Assembly (NCBI GenBank): GCA_026874595.1
Contig: CM049317.1
Span: 77,443,891 to 77,507,890 of the forward strand
Direction: 5' to 3'
Length of the DNA: 64,000 nucleotides
Source: Sipunculus nudus
Lineage: Eukaryota > Annelida > Sipuncula > Golfingiida > Sipunculidae
Shown here: positions 34,030 through 49,000 of the stretch, in pieces
Layout: each line of letters starts with the position of its first letter
Numbering within the stretch: the first letter of the stretch is position 1
Notes under the pieces: model-generated
Seen by the model: the letters and a program-made list of their open reading frames with translations, nothing else
Databases searched by the model: none
Told to the model about the DNA's origin: nothing
Translations under genes and position numbers: made by a program

Positions 34030-37000
34030 GTATCTTTGTCTTGCGTTGGTTTATGAATGTGGGTCACAAACCATGTGCAAATGCAGTTCCAATTTTGCCG
34101 GCTCACGTTGTCCATTACCCCACAGGTTTGACCTCTGAAAGGACAGATAAATTACTCAATAAATGTCAACTTTTCTTATTTACCGAATTATGCAGTGTCC
34201 AAGTCCCCCACTCGCCACTCACATCGAAGCCACCAGTTTGGCACAACTCCTCTGCTACTATGACTGCATGTGAACGTTGCAGCTTCTTGTGTAATTACAT
34301 TCAGGGTAGGGATAAAGACCCCAACCTTAGTTTATTTCAGTGGATTCAGTGATTGTTAAATAATAAATTCATATTAAACACTTACAACCAATAAACCAGA
34401 ATACCTCTACACATAAATATTGAATTCTAGTGACACCCATTGGTTACTGATGACAGAGTGCATGCTTGCCTGCTTACTTAATTACAAAATGCATTTTGCC
34501 TTTCCATCATTTTTAAATTTGCAATGAACAGTAAAGCATTAAAATCTCCTGCTCAAGAAGTTCTGATGAGTTTTAAGACATAAATCTTCCGGGAATCACA
34601 GGCGCTTGAATCCCCATAAATATGATATAAATGGTTTGTCAAGGTATAAATTACGATAATGAAGTATTCTGACACAATATAAGACTTATTGGTGTGAATG
34701 CATGCCACTTTTCTGAAAGTAAAGCTGCTAACACCACCTCAATGCTTGGTGAGCGATAATACTAATAGAGAAACCTACCGTTTCAGTCCTTTAAATCCAG
34801 TTTACTGGTTTTCCAGACAAAACCCTATGTTTAATCTATGTTACAGGTTTTTCTCGACAAAGATTCACCACATACAGATAGAAAAATAAATTTTCTCAGT
34901 GAAACCGAAGCATGAACTTAGGATATCTGAATCAATGGCTATCTGGGATGTAGCCATTCCAAAGAAACCAATGATACCTTTTTCTGGTCGGTTAATGGCT
35001 GATAACCTCAAAAATATTTATGATAACTTTGTTTTAAACTGAAGCAAATGAACTATACTTCTTCATATGAAGATTAAGTAACGCAACAGTTAAATTTATT
35101 ACCATCAATTACCATGCATTAATTTTTTAAAAATCAAAATCATTGCGAGATTAACATCATACAGGATTTCACATTAATTTCCTCAATCAAGGAACGGCTG
35201 TGAACCAAGCAACAAGGCGTAGTGTACAGCCTTTCTTTTCTTTCAGAAAAGGGGCACGTATTCACACCCACAGGTCTGAAATTGTGTCAGAATACTTTAT
35301 TATCATAATATATACCTTGACAAATCATACATATCATTTTATAGGATTCAAGTGCCTGTGCTGTAATAGAAGATTTATTTGCAGATAATTTTCTTAAATT
35401 GCCATTGCATCAAATACATATTTAAGAGACATAAATTTTAAGAACATCAAAAGAACGAAATCTTCTGCACACACAAACGGTCACCACAAGCAAATGCTAG
35501 ATCTTCATATAACCTTGTTTCAAATGTGACAAATTAATTATGACGTTATAGATATTGCAAACACCTGCTAAAATTTGAATGATTTCTATGGAATAACCTT
35601 TCATGGAACTAAAATCATCCTTCACTTAAAATGAGTCAATATGGCTGCTATGTACAAAATCTTCAAAAAACCCCCAACAGATCCTCACCATTGTCTCCCA
35701 CTCTCTTTGATATTATTGTTTTATGGATTATTTAACACCCACCAAAATGGACAAATGACATTGGTTTGATGGTAATGTTATGTGTCTACTGTATACTCAG
35801 AATGTGTGATAATTATGAATTATGTATATATAGAAGTTTTCATATGTAAATACTCAATACAAAGTTAATTAAAATGAAGCTTTTCATGTACAGCTAAAGC
35901 TGCATTTCAGTAAGCACATGAGCGAGCATGGGCGTGATAAAAATTAGCCTTCTATGGTAATGTCACCAGAGCTGTGCCATATGTGGAAGGCCTGTGGAGA
36001 GCCTTCCTGTTGGAATTCTGTAAATGATGTCACAATGGGAGGACTTCCATGCTGTGTTTACAGCTCATGCACAAAACAAAGCCAGCATGCTGGACGATTA
36101 GACTTGGGTTCATTGTTTGTGATGTGGAGAGATTTGTATAATTAATAAATGAAAGGCACTGTACTGTTAACATGATGCCAACTCTCTAATACAATGACGT
36201 TTAAATGTTTGGCAACATGTTACAATGGAAACGTGGGACATGGTGGGATAGTAACCTTAAATATTTCCAGTGAAATATTCTTTATTTTCAGATAAAAATA
36301 GAAGTCTGCAGGTTTTTTAAGGCATCTCGGTTTTAGTTAAAAAAGTGTTAAACGATGTTCGTAGGAGGCTCGGTCATGCTTCCAATGATGTCCTGTTTGG
36401 CCCCTTCACATTTCAGGTGCAGACTTGGCCATGCCTGGATTCTAATGTGACCACAAGCTATAAAAATTTTCAGCCTAATTTCTAAAATTGGCAAGGAGCT
36501 CACTGCTTGGCCGATATAAAAAATCCACTGGAGCTCGGCCAGTAATATGTTCACAACTCCTATTGCATTCGCTCCTGTGTGTGAACATGCTCTTGGAATC
36601 CGAGCTCAATATTTTGTAGTTTTGAAAGTAAAAGAGCTTTTCAAATACAGCTCATGTATAAAAATAGTTTATGGAAAATACAAGGGCTTCTCAATTTACA
36701 GCAAATGTATAAACATAATTTGAAGAAACAAGATTATACAAGTAAGTAAATTCTCTCATAGAAAAAATCAGAAACACGCACAGTTCACTTTTAAACTCCA
36801 ACATGGATATACATTTCACATTTTCAAAATAATTTTGAACAAATCTGTGGATTATAGAAATTATTATGTATAGGAAATAGTCAAATTGCTATAGTAGAAA
36901 GGCAGTGTGCATGGGTGGGAGTCTATTATGAATTTAGAAAACATATTCATGCCCAAAAATTAACTCGATGGAGAGATGAGCAGATGAAAGAAACATACTA

Positions 37001-40000
37001 AAAATAGAGCTTGAATACAATACAGTCAGACTCTGTGAATGCTCTTCATTTCATATTTTTAAAATAATTGTTATAAATTTTGTCACAAAAGTTGTTAAAT
37101 AAATGATAATAGAAAATAACAAGACCATGAATGTGTCATTTGATTAATATGAAACAAGAATATCACTGACTGGTTACAGTTGTACAATATACCTGTGAAA
37201 TGCTATTAAATACTTGGTACTGAATCGGTTTACAATATAAAATGTAGCCACTTCTGTGAATGACTATTCTTTCACTTTGTCTTTTGAAAAGAGAATTTGG
37301 AATTAGAAATGTAAATACGTAATGTTGCCAGTATAATGCAACTATGTAGAAGAATATCATTTTTGTCTTTCCCTGAATAATTCTTATTCTCATGCTAGCA
37401 GGATGTCTTTATGTTGTTCCATTGATTTTCTGTATGAAAGGCTATGTATTAATAACCATGTACCTTATTTGTCATGAAATCAGTTGTTTTATGCCACAGT
37501 TGTTGTATGTATTGTTGCATCAAACAAGTTTCCCCTTAACAACACTCAGAACCCAGCTCTGTATCAACACCTCCATACTTTATATGCATCGATTCTATAT
37601 GTTCCATTCCTTCTCCAAGTTCCCAAGAAATGTAAGTACTTCTTTATATTCTACAGTATAACCTAATGAACCATAATACTGCTTCACTCTTATATATATG
37701 TCACAGGGCAAACTCGGCCAAGAAGGGTCTGTGTTATTACCAGCACAAAACAAAACACTACAGAAAAAAACAATGTGCTTTGATTCTGATCTTTTAATCA
37801 GCAAACAGCTTTGCCTGGGATAAACTGTGCTTTTGTTGGATGAAATATCAGGTGACTTGAATTTTTGAAGTCGCAAACAAATGCAGAATTTTAAAGAGTA
37901 ATTCATGCAAATAAAGATTTAAAAATTGATGAAAGTACACATCAATGGTCCACTAAGATTCTTTGAATGTCTTCACAAGTGCCAGAATTGAAACCGATAA
38001 ATGAAATTATCATAAATGTAAGATGGTATCTAAACCTTGGAGCATTTGTGGTTATCATCCTTTTATAAATGGTTCATTCTGTTAATCAAGATTTTGTCCT
38101 GTGACATTTTACTATATTTTGACTTGGACTTCACCATATTCAGTGTTTAGGCCAAAACTATTTGCACTTTATGATTAAGTTGTATATTCAGCAGTGTTTA
38201 TGAAATATATTAACAGTTTACACGCATTAAAGCTGCGTGTGAGGGCATACTAATGTCGTGGAGTTGTCATCAGATATCTGATTCTCTTCATCCAAATCCA
38301 CACAGCGTTTTTCTTTTATTTTGTATAGTTAGCATGGCAGATGAGTATATTTACTTATCAAGGTATCTACTGTCAAGTGTAAATAAGTTATTGTAAATAT
38401 GTGATGACTTTATCTTGTTTCATTTTCTCTGATACTTTGATCTTGAGTTGCTTCCAGAATGATTTCGAGATCAGAGTTGTAAGTTAGCCAGCAAAATTAT
38501 GAAAATACAAAGACAGAAGAACATTGGTTAATGTGTTATGTGTAAGTAGTTTATAATGATATTTCCAGAATATTGCTGCAGCATGTTTGTTTCTGGCTGC
38601 CAAAGTAGAAGAACAGCCACGCAAGCTAGAACATGTCATCAAAGTGGCGCACATGTGTACGAGCAGGGACAGTCAGCCTCTCGATGTCCAGAGTGAGGTA
38701 AGTTCATCACATGTGTACGAGCACTGACAGTCAGCCTCTTGATGTCCAGAGTGAGGTAAATAGCACACATGTACGAGGATATATAGTTAGCCTCTCGATG
38801 CCCAGAGTGAGGAAAGGGACACACCTGTGTAGGAGCAGGGACAGACAGCTCTTGATGACCAGAGTGAGGTAAATAAAGGCAAAATAATGAAATCATAGTA
38901 GAAATTCAGAGATGATTTTGGGTGCCTTGTGCTCAGGAATGGTTCATTTTATATTTTACAGTCTATACTGAGAAGGCAAAATTACTTCCAATAAAAAGTT
39001 TTTAAAGATTTTCACTGTTAGTCATCAGATTTTCACCATTGGCTTGATTAATATGGTAAAAAAAATGAGATATAAAACTCAGAAGAAATGTTAATCAATA
39101 CAATATCTCACCTCAGTTTGATTTCCAGCAAAATCCATGCATATTTATTGAGGACAGAGTTCACCACATCTTGGAGGCACCATGATGACTTACCAAACGT
39201 CCTGTGAATTTTCATGAAACTCATTATACATATTTACAAATAGAGTTTCTCACCTGAATTACTTTCTCATATTTAATTAGGTCAGAGGTAACCAGATTCA
39301 CAATGGGGCTATTGTGCACGTTTGCGGTGCTCTTATTATCAGTATGTGTTGTATATCACTTATTAGCTATTATATACTGTAATAAATATTTGATATAAAA
39401 TAGACAGACTAGTCCCCACTTAATGAACATTGTTGTTATATTTCATGTTTTACAGGCGTACCTGGAACAAGCTCAAGAACTTGTTGTGAATGAGAACATT
39501 CTCCTGCAGACCTTAGGTAAGTTCAAAGGTCATACACCAGTAAAGTTCAAAGGTCATAGTCCAGTAAAGTTCAAAGGTCATACACCAGTAAAGTTTAAAG
39601 CCTCAAAGGTCATTCACTTGGTGCATGCCCATCTTTTTACCCTTGTTCTTCCAGAAGACAGTATATTATAATTAGCACTCTATATTTATGGATTAGAACC
39701 TGTTTTCAAACTGTAGTAAAAGTGACTTAGACTAAAGAAAAATGTTTGCACAAGTTAAAAAAGATACTGTTTTCTAGTATTTTGTCATAAAACATATAAT
39801 TTATTTTTGTATGCATTTTAGGCATCGGTGAGTAGCGCAGATTCAGGATGGATTGAAACCACACTTTCATTTTACATTTGTTCTATGGGTCTGACTTGAG
39901 GGGAAAACAACCAAATTTAATGCCCCACTAAATGCTATTGCAGAAAAATCTAGATCCTCATAATTGTCCGATCCCTCTTTGTCATTACCTCCCTGTTGCT

Positions 40001-43000
40001 GAGGATTTTTTTAAAGATTTGTTGATGATATAAATAATGTGTCAATCTTGTGTGCTGTTTCAGTGAGGTAAACAGATGTACTCTTTTGCTTCAGTGAGGT
40101 AAACATGTACTCTCTTCTTTCAGGTTTTGAAATAACAGTGGACCATCCTCATACTCATGTAGTGAAAACATGTCAGCTGGTTCATGGTGGGTTCACCAGG
40201 TGGCACCCTGGTGTTTAATTATTTCATTGTTTATCTCTTATGAATTTAATAAAGAAAGTTATTTTTCAAGAAATTACAGTGTTTAAACATAATTAAAATT
40301 ATCTTGAAATTATAAGTGTGAGATAAATTTGGGTCTAATAATTCTAAGGAACCTGCTGAAAACTGTTGACTTCGATGAGTTATATATAGTCTTTAAAATT
40401 AATCAGCAGATTGAAATTTGTTTACATCATTCATATATAAAATGGGTTAATAGAAACATTGATGGCATAGTAGAGAAGTTAGACTCTAGAGAAAAAAAAG
40501 AGAGGGACATTCCTTTTTTGCCAGTTTAATAGAAATTAAATATTCATGAACAACACTAGGTATAAAAACCAGTCATTTAAGTAAACACTATGCATTAAAA
40601 GAGAAATTCAAGTTTATTTTTATTTAAAGTGGACATTAAAAAAACTAAAAGTTTTTGGTGTAAAAAACTAAGAAAATGATTCCTAATTTATTGGCCTTAA
40701 TTTAAATTTATTTGAAATTATATCAACATTTATTTTAAAATTGCATCTTTCTGTCTTTTACCATGCTTCCTGCCATTCCATTGCCTGGCCTGTGTTTTAC
40801 ATGCTGTGTAACTCCTGTCTCCTCATTGGACACTTGGATACCATGTTACTGAAACTGTGGAACCTCTTGGTCACATGACTGATATTGACCTTAAATAAAC
40901 AGCCAGCAAGGACCTAGCTCAAACGTCGTACTTCCTTGCAACAAACAGGTAAGAGTTTGCTTTTCTTTTGAATTAGGATGAAAATCAGGGTTGTATCAAT
41001 TATTACTGCAAAATTATTTTGAAACTCAGAGTTGATAGATGGATAATTTATTGATTAAATTGCAACATATTGATGTTTAACATAAAATAAGCAAACTTAA
41101 GTAACAACAATATATTGAATATTATGATACATCATGTAGAAGACATGAGATTAAGAACCAGTGTTTACATCAATAAACTGCATTCAAAAGAGAACTATAC
41201 TATACAAATTAATAACATTTTTATACATGATTTAAATATTACAGTTAATAAGAAAATGGTTACACCAGAATTTTAAGACTAATAATTTAAAGTTTTTCGT
41301 AAAAACCTTTGTTTGAAGAGTTTAAAATCTGTTCATATGATGAAGGTGATAACCTGATTTCGTCATTTGTGGAAGCAAGTGATGAACCTTGTGACTAGGG
41401 TGTAGGATTGATCTTAAAAATATTTGGGCATAATTTATCTCTGCACTGGTGGAGCCTATGTAGACTTGAGTTCGTGAAATGCCTGGTTGTATGGAAAACC
41501 TTGGAGCACAGTGTGAATGCCCTTTGTAAGATTTGCTAGACAGATTAGGTTGCCCAAGATGACAAAAGGCTGACATGCATACTCAAGGATGGGCCTAATA
41601 ATGGACTGATAGTAATTTGATGTCATTTACTTAAGGCAACTCTTGAATAGTTGCTTCAAGTGATACAATACAATTCTATATAATACAATACAATGCATTA
41701 CAATACATAACAATATAATATAATATAAATGTATAAATTAATATTTTTTACAAATATCAGACTAAGTTTCTGTGTTTTATATGCTGAGTGTTTCTCTTTA
41801 GCAGTCTATCCACAGTAGCACTAAACTTCTAAATGATAGAAAATAAGCTTTAGTATTTGAAAAGCTATTTGGCTGGTGGGCAACTTTTAACATTGTATCA
41901 AGTCACTCATTTTATGAAAAATGACATTATGCTGAAGGTAGCATATTTTGGACTTGAAAATTAAAAAAAAAATGAAATATGAAGTTCTAACAGCATTGTG
42001 TAAACCTCATTTACAACACTAGCATTTCCTTGCAGATGTTAAAGAGAACATGGTCTATGGTCAGAGCCCATAACTACTGAAGAAATACACAGCCTGTCAA
42101 ATCCATGGCTTTCTGCACTGGGTTGCTTATATAGTTATAAAATGAACAGAATATCCTCATTGCAGATTAACCAGACAAGAAATGGCCATTAGCCTCTGCC
42201 TCTGCATTTACCAGCATTTCATCAAAATCATTGACAGAGAACAGTAGAGCACTTGTGGACCAGAGACTAGTTGAGCATATATTTACTGAGCATTTATCTG
42301 AAGAGTAAGATAGATTTGTTAATAGATGATATTAATTTTGGGGGTTTAGTATTGAAGTGTCCATTACAGCTTACATTTGACGACAATGGCCCTCCAGTAC
42401 CGGCCGACTGTGGTGGCCTGTGTTTGCATTCACCTTGCCTGCCAGTGGGCCAATTTTGAGGTAGGTGAACAGATGTTGTGCTATAAATAGAGTGTCATCC
42501 ATGAAGAAATGAAGTCTTAGCTAGCACAATAAACTCAGAATGTAAATGGAGAAATAATGTGTGTGTATTGAGACAGTTAAAATAGTGAACTATATGTGTA
42601 CTACTACTATAAGTTTCTTTCTCATCTCACACAGTATAAAAGATGGGAATAATAGTGCCTCAGGTCTTTTGGTGTCGAGTTTTGCAACCCACTGCCACAG
42701 GCATTTATTCAGCAATAAAGGGGACTTGTTAACTATTAGGTATAAAATAGGAGCAATTTGATAGATGGATAGCAGAAGATGATTAGATGTTTATATTTTG
42801 ATTCCTGAATCACTGGCAAATTTTTGTCCCATCCTGACAAAGTATGTTGAAATCATGATGTTTTGATGATGTGTTTGTGAGTTACTTTATTTTTAATCAA
42901 GTGACTGGAACACTGGCACACTTTTGTCACAAAGTTTCCAGACTCTTTTTCAATAAGCTGTCAGATTTTTAGTGTACTAACCTAGAATTAGAATAAATAG

Positions 43001-46000
43001 AATATGTAGAATTTATAGAATATTTTAGTGTTTCTCCTTTCTCTCATAGTGACTTTTGAGATGTGCTGTATGGACACTGCTGGCCAGTCCAAGGATTTTG
43101 GCTTAGTACTAGGAGTTTGACTGTGGAGATTTAGGCTGAAGTTTAAATATGATGTTAAAGGTCATTTAAAAGTAACTTTTAAAGGGCTGTTCTGCAGTCT
43201 TTATATTACTGCTGCGCTCGATCTGTTGTTACTATTGATGTGATATTTTCATGGTTTTCCAGATCCCTACCTCAAGTGAGTCGCGAGAGTGGTTTTGGTA
43301 CACCGATCGCAGTGTGACACTAGAGTTGTTAGAAGGTGAGACACTCATAAGTTATGAGTAAAGTGCAGACATAACGCACATAATCACTTCAACTCTAGTA
43401 GTCGCGTACGGCTGGTCAGGGCCTCCCACAGGTAAGGAACGCAGAACTACTGCTCAGTGGCTTTGTGGCCATTTTTTTCCGGATCCAGTTTTTCTGATCT
43501 GTCTGACTGCCAGGGGTCGCATGGACCCGGGCATCCCTGTATTTCCCCAATGCTCGAAAGTTTCTGCAATAATTTCATTATTCCTTAAAGCTCCTTGATT
43601 TCCTGTTTTTTTTTTTTAATTTTTGGGTTCTTGACAGTTTATTTTTATTGAAAGATAAAGGTTGTCTCAGTGGTCTATACAGAAAAAAAGTTTACTCTGG
43701 TTGGCTAAATGTTAATGAGGGCTTCATATTCACGATAATTGCAAAAAGGAAATTATTGCGTAAAAATAAAACCTTTGTGAATATGATGCCTCACTTACAC
43801 AGGTGAACAGCCAATTATTCTATAGCCTCGCTGGTATCTCATGCTCAGGATGTCAGTATGATATCTCATTCTCAATATGTCAGTGTCAGTATTAATAATT
43901 TTTGGTAGCTTTTCATCAAAAGACTGATATTACAAATAGTATCAAATTTAATTTTGTTTATATCTACCACTTCTTAAGAAGATTTTTTTCAATTTTTCTA
44001 GGTCTCCGTATATCCTTGTTAAATTTTAAGATTTTGTTTTCATATTTTGTTACTTTATAATAATGGTAATGTTAATCGTGTTGTTAATTTGATATAATAT
44101 TGTTAATATTAAACCCTCTCAAATGCTGAAGAATTCAAAACAATTTAAATTTAACCCTGTAAATATGAAGTGAACCGCAGTATGTATTTGAACAGAAGTA
44201 CAAAATAAATAAATTCCTTGATAAACAGATGTTTGTGAGAATATTCTCAGAGAATCAGCTTGTGTTGTCTGATTCAGCCATTGGCTTTAAATGATCATTA
44301 ACTTTTCTTTCACTTATAAAATTCAGGAAATGTTACCAGTACAGCTCATATATTTCATTGTCCTATTCACAATTCATTATATCCTAACTGCTGGCATCAG
44401 TGTTCTGACCTGAGACTGAATTTAAACCTTGTTATGTTACTTTTATGATTGCCCCTTTATTGCTGTTAATTGAGCTTGTTTATTGTCCCCCATTCCGCGG
44501 ATGCGGGGGGCCATTGATTTGGGTTTGTCTGTCTGTCTGTTCATCTGTCTCTCTGTCCGACTGTTAGGTTTTTAGCTCAGCTGACTATAAGTCAACTGAG
44601 CTATAGTCGTGGTCCATTGTCCGTTGTCCGTCCGTCCGTAGATGTGGCACATTTTGACACCGTAAGACCTGGGAATCCAAAATTCGGCAGATGTCCCCAA
44701 GATGTCCTACCAAGCCGAAAACTGGGTATTTGCAACTTCGTTCCTTCGAGAAATTAAGGAAAAACCTCAATTTTTTATTAAAAACCAATTTTCACACTTC
44801 AGGACTGCCTAATATCAAAACCACTCATCTGTTTTTCCTCATATTTACCATAAATATTCCTCTATATAGTTCCTATGTACATGCCAGAAATTATGTCTGT
44901 ATTATTTAATTTAAAAAAGTTATGGACCCAAACATAATGTATTTTTTAAAAATTCAGGAAAGATATTTGATCACTTAACACAAAAAATGTTAAAGCTATG
45001 GACCTTTTTTCCAGTTATATAACTTTAATTAATCAAAATTAAATTGTATACCCAAAACTAGATGAAAATCTTTTAAATTTTTTAAAATATTAATAAAAAT
45101 AAAAAATTGGTACCGTAAATTTTGCCCAAATTTGACCATGGCACGTTTTTTTCCTGTAAGTACTGTGGATTTAATTTTCACAGCATGTTTTTGTTAGCAT
45201 TTCAACTGTTAACACAAAAAAATTGAAACCAGTTGATCAAAAACTGTAGATTTTATTCAAGTTTTCAAGCACCATGTAACATATTGTTTACATCAAGCTA
45301 GTGTTATGCATTTGCAAGAGCTCAGCTCCCTAGCTTCAGCTCTAAGTTCCTTAAATTCGGCATACAGTTAGATGTTATCAAAATCCCCTACCATGCCAAG
45401 AATTTGGTCACTAGGACTTAATACCTTCGAGATATTAATGAAAAACTTCATTTTTCCATTAAAAACCCATTGTTACACTTCAAGACTGCCATATATTAAA
45501 ACCACTGATCTGACTTTAAACATAAATAATATACATATTTTTCAATCTCTATGCACATGCCAGAATGATGTCAGTATTGCGTAATTGTTTTAAGTTATGG
45601 GCCCAAACATAATGCACTTTGTAAAAAATCAAGAAATATATTTACTCCCTTAACAAGGGCATTGCTGAAGCTAGAGATTTTTTTGTCAGGGATGTAACAT
45701 TATTTAATCAAGATTCAATTGAATACCCAAAATTAGTTCTTAATTTTTCAAATTTTATAAGTTATTAGTATAAATATAAAATTAGTACCTTAAATTTTGC
45801 CCAACGGTGACCATGGCACGTTTGTTTCCCGTGAGCACTGTTGATATAATTTTCATATCATGCACACATAAGGATTTCAGCTTTTTAGTTTAGAAAGCTG
45901 AAAGAAATTGGCCAAAAATTGTAGCTTTTATTAATGTTTTTTATGAGACCCTGTCAGACTTTGGCTCTCTCCAGCCCCTCTTGAGTCACCTGTATTATGC

Positions 46001-49000
46001 ATGCTTGAGGCGAGGCATACACGGAATCCAGGCGGCTTATGGCCAGCCACAGTTGATCCAGGTGTCCAACCCAACTCATCTAGTAGTTTTAACCAACAAC
46101 ATAACAATAAACAATAAATTAATAAATTTTTATTGTTTTTTAATAACAAATTAAAGAAAAATAGTAAAGGAATTAGTTAGTTTATAATAACAGGAAATTA
46201 ACTTGCAGTTACTGATGATATAAGAATCTTGTATCGATGGGTAGAATGTCACGTATTCTAAATAACACCATGCAGTCACCTATGGCATTTTCAGTTCAAT
46301 TTTAATGATAAAGAAGTAAATCATATTATTCATTACTAATTATTAGGGATCATATGAAGGAAATTAATGATAGACAAAGATGCAGTTGATAATATTAATC
46401 TAGATTCCTACTGTGTCTAGTGTGTACATTGATGTGAAATTAGTCCAAAATGATTTTTTTACAGTTATTTTTTAATATAATTAAAAGCCATAAAACCAGG
46501 TACTTATGATCATTATTTTAATGTGTGAATTTTGTATATTCTGGATTCTCAACATCATTGTTTGGTGAAAACTGAATAAATACCAGACATGGTGCAAATA
46601 CTTTGTAATTGTATTTAAATACGAATATGATTATGTACTCCATTATAAAATTTCTTGCATAAAGAATGGGAATTCAGGTAAAAATGAAAGTATATGAATA
46701 CTCGTGCAAATACTTTCAAAATGTATTCATGAATGCATTCATTAATATATTCTTTAATATTATTTTAATAATCATTTCAGTTATATTCCATTTTAAAAAA
46801 TCATGATTCTCTTATTATTTTTAATAAAAATTATATTTGGGACAATATTTGTAATTTTTTTTTAATAAATTGTTAAACTCTTATATTATATGTTCTGCTT
46901 AAAAGTTATATGGCAAAGTCAAAATCTGTGTGACAATAGTACTCCATTTGTTAATACAATAAATGAAATCAATCCTTTTCCCTGTCTCCAAAGGAACTAT
47001 CAAAATCATACATAAGCTAAACAACAACAACTCATAATACAGCTTATATTTATTACCTCACAAAACCAGCATGTGCCTCATTTCTAAATAATATTTTTTT
47101 ATCATATATAACAGCTAAGCGTTGTGACCCATAGGTCCCTTGTTTTTGTTTCCATGGGATAACTTTCCTAAATTTTATCGGATTTCGTTTAAATTTGGGT
47201 CAGTGATTGCTCTCATGCATACCTTGGTTGGGATTGCTTTTGGAGTGTCTATCTGAAAAACAGTTCTCTCCAGCTAAAAAACAAAATTATAAAATTTTGG
47301 TCCAATTTCTCATTGTGTTTTAGTTTTTATGTTTGCCTGCAGATGTCTCAACCTGTCATAGTGAATCTGTTTAAAGTTTTCATGTGCCCTCAAGAATTTC
47401 TACACATGTCATTATTTTGGTTGTTTCTCAAGCATGGAAGATAACAAGAGCATATTGTGTTCATGAGGGTCTCTGACGGACGACTTGATCTCTTGTTGGC
47501 TTTTTGTTCATGAGGGTCTCTGACAGACGACTTGATATCTTGTTGGCTTTTTGTTTATGAGGGTCTCTGACAGACGACTTCATCTCTTGTTGGCTCTTTG
47601 TTCATGAGGGTCTCTGACAGACGACTTGATATCTTGTAGGCTTTTTGTTCATGAGGGTCTCTGACAGACGACTTGATATCTTGTAGGCTTTTCGTTCATG
47701 AGGGTCTCGACAGACGACTTGATCTCTTGTTGGCTTTACGTTCATGAGGGTCTCTGACAGAAGACCTGATCTCTTGTTGGCTTTTCGTTCACGAGGGTCT
47801 CTGACAGACGACTTGATCTCTTGTTGGCTTTTCTTTCATGATGGTCTCTGACAGATGACTTGATCTCTTGTAGGCTTTTCCTTCATGAGGGTCTTTGAGA
47901 GACGAATTGATCTCTTGTTGGCTTTTTGTTCATGAGGGTCTCTGACAGACGACTTAATCTCTTGTTGGCTTTTCATTCATGAGGGTCTCTGACAGACGAC
48001 TTGATCTCTTGTTGGCATTTTGTTTATGAGGGTCTCTCACAGATGACTTATCTCTTGTTGGCCTTCCTTCATGAGGGTCTCTGACGGACAACTTGATCTT
48101 TTGTTGGCATTTTGTTCATGAGGGTCTCTGACAGACGACTTGATATCTTGTAGGCTTTTCGTTCATGAGGGTCTCTGAAAGACGACTTGATCTCTTGTTG
48201 GCTCTTTGTTCATGAGGGTCTCTGACAGACGACTTGATATCTTGTAGGCTTTTTGTTCATGAGGGTCTCTGACAGACGACTTGATATCTTGTAGGCTTTT
48301 CGTTCATGAGGGTCTCGACAGACGACTTGATCTCTTGTTGGCTTCTTGTTCATGAGGGTCTCTGACAGACGTCTTGATATCTTGTAGGTTTTTCGTTCTT
48401 GAGGGTCTCTGACAGACGACTTGATCTCTTGTTGGCATTTTGTTCATGAGGGTCTCTGACAGACGACTTGATCTCTTGTTGGCTTTTTGTTCACGAGGGT
48501 CTCTGACAGAAGACTTGATATCTTGTAGGCTTTTCGTTCATGAGGGTCTCTGACAGACGACTTGATCTCTTGTTGGCATTTTGTTCATGAGGGTCTCTGA
48601 CAGAGGACTTGATCTCTTGTTGGATTTTTGTTCATGAGGGTCTCTGACAGACGACTTGATCTCTTGTACACTTTTCGTTCATGAGGGTCTCTGAGAGACG
48701 ACTTGAGCTCTTCTTGGCTTTTTCTTCATGAGGGTTTCAAATTCGCAATATTTGTGAAAGGGGGTAAAATCACGAAAATGAAACCCTTGGTGAAAAAAGA
48801 CAACAGGAGAATGGTCATTTATGACATAGCCTCATTGACTTTTTATGCCAGTTATCCATGTCACCAGGCCTGTAGGTTTAAAAATTGAAAAGTAAAAAAT
48901 TCATGTCTGATAGCATATATTTTTATGTTACTTGTAAATCAAAGATAAACATTACAAATAATATAAGATCCTTCCTATTATCAGCCTGCAGGAAAATAGA

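Noticed and set aside
38639-38896. Minus-strand 85-codon repetitive frame
   Set aside because: Antisense reading of the duplicated cyclin T exon 3 donor; the repeat keeps it open.
43370-43560. Possible tRNA or extra exon after cyclin T exon 8
   Set aside because: No cloverleaf with A and B boxes and no conserved frame; the frame closes correctly from exon 8 to exon 9 without it.
47459-48736. CRISPR-like array
   Set aside because: Units are contiguous 47-bp tandem repeats without unique spacers, inside an animal intron.
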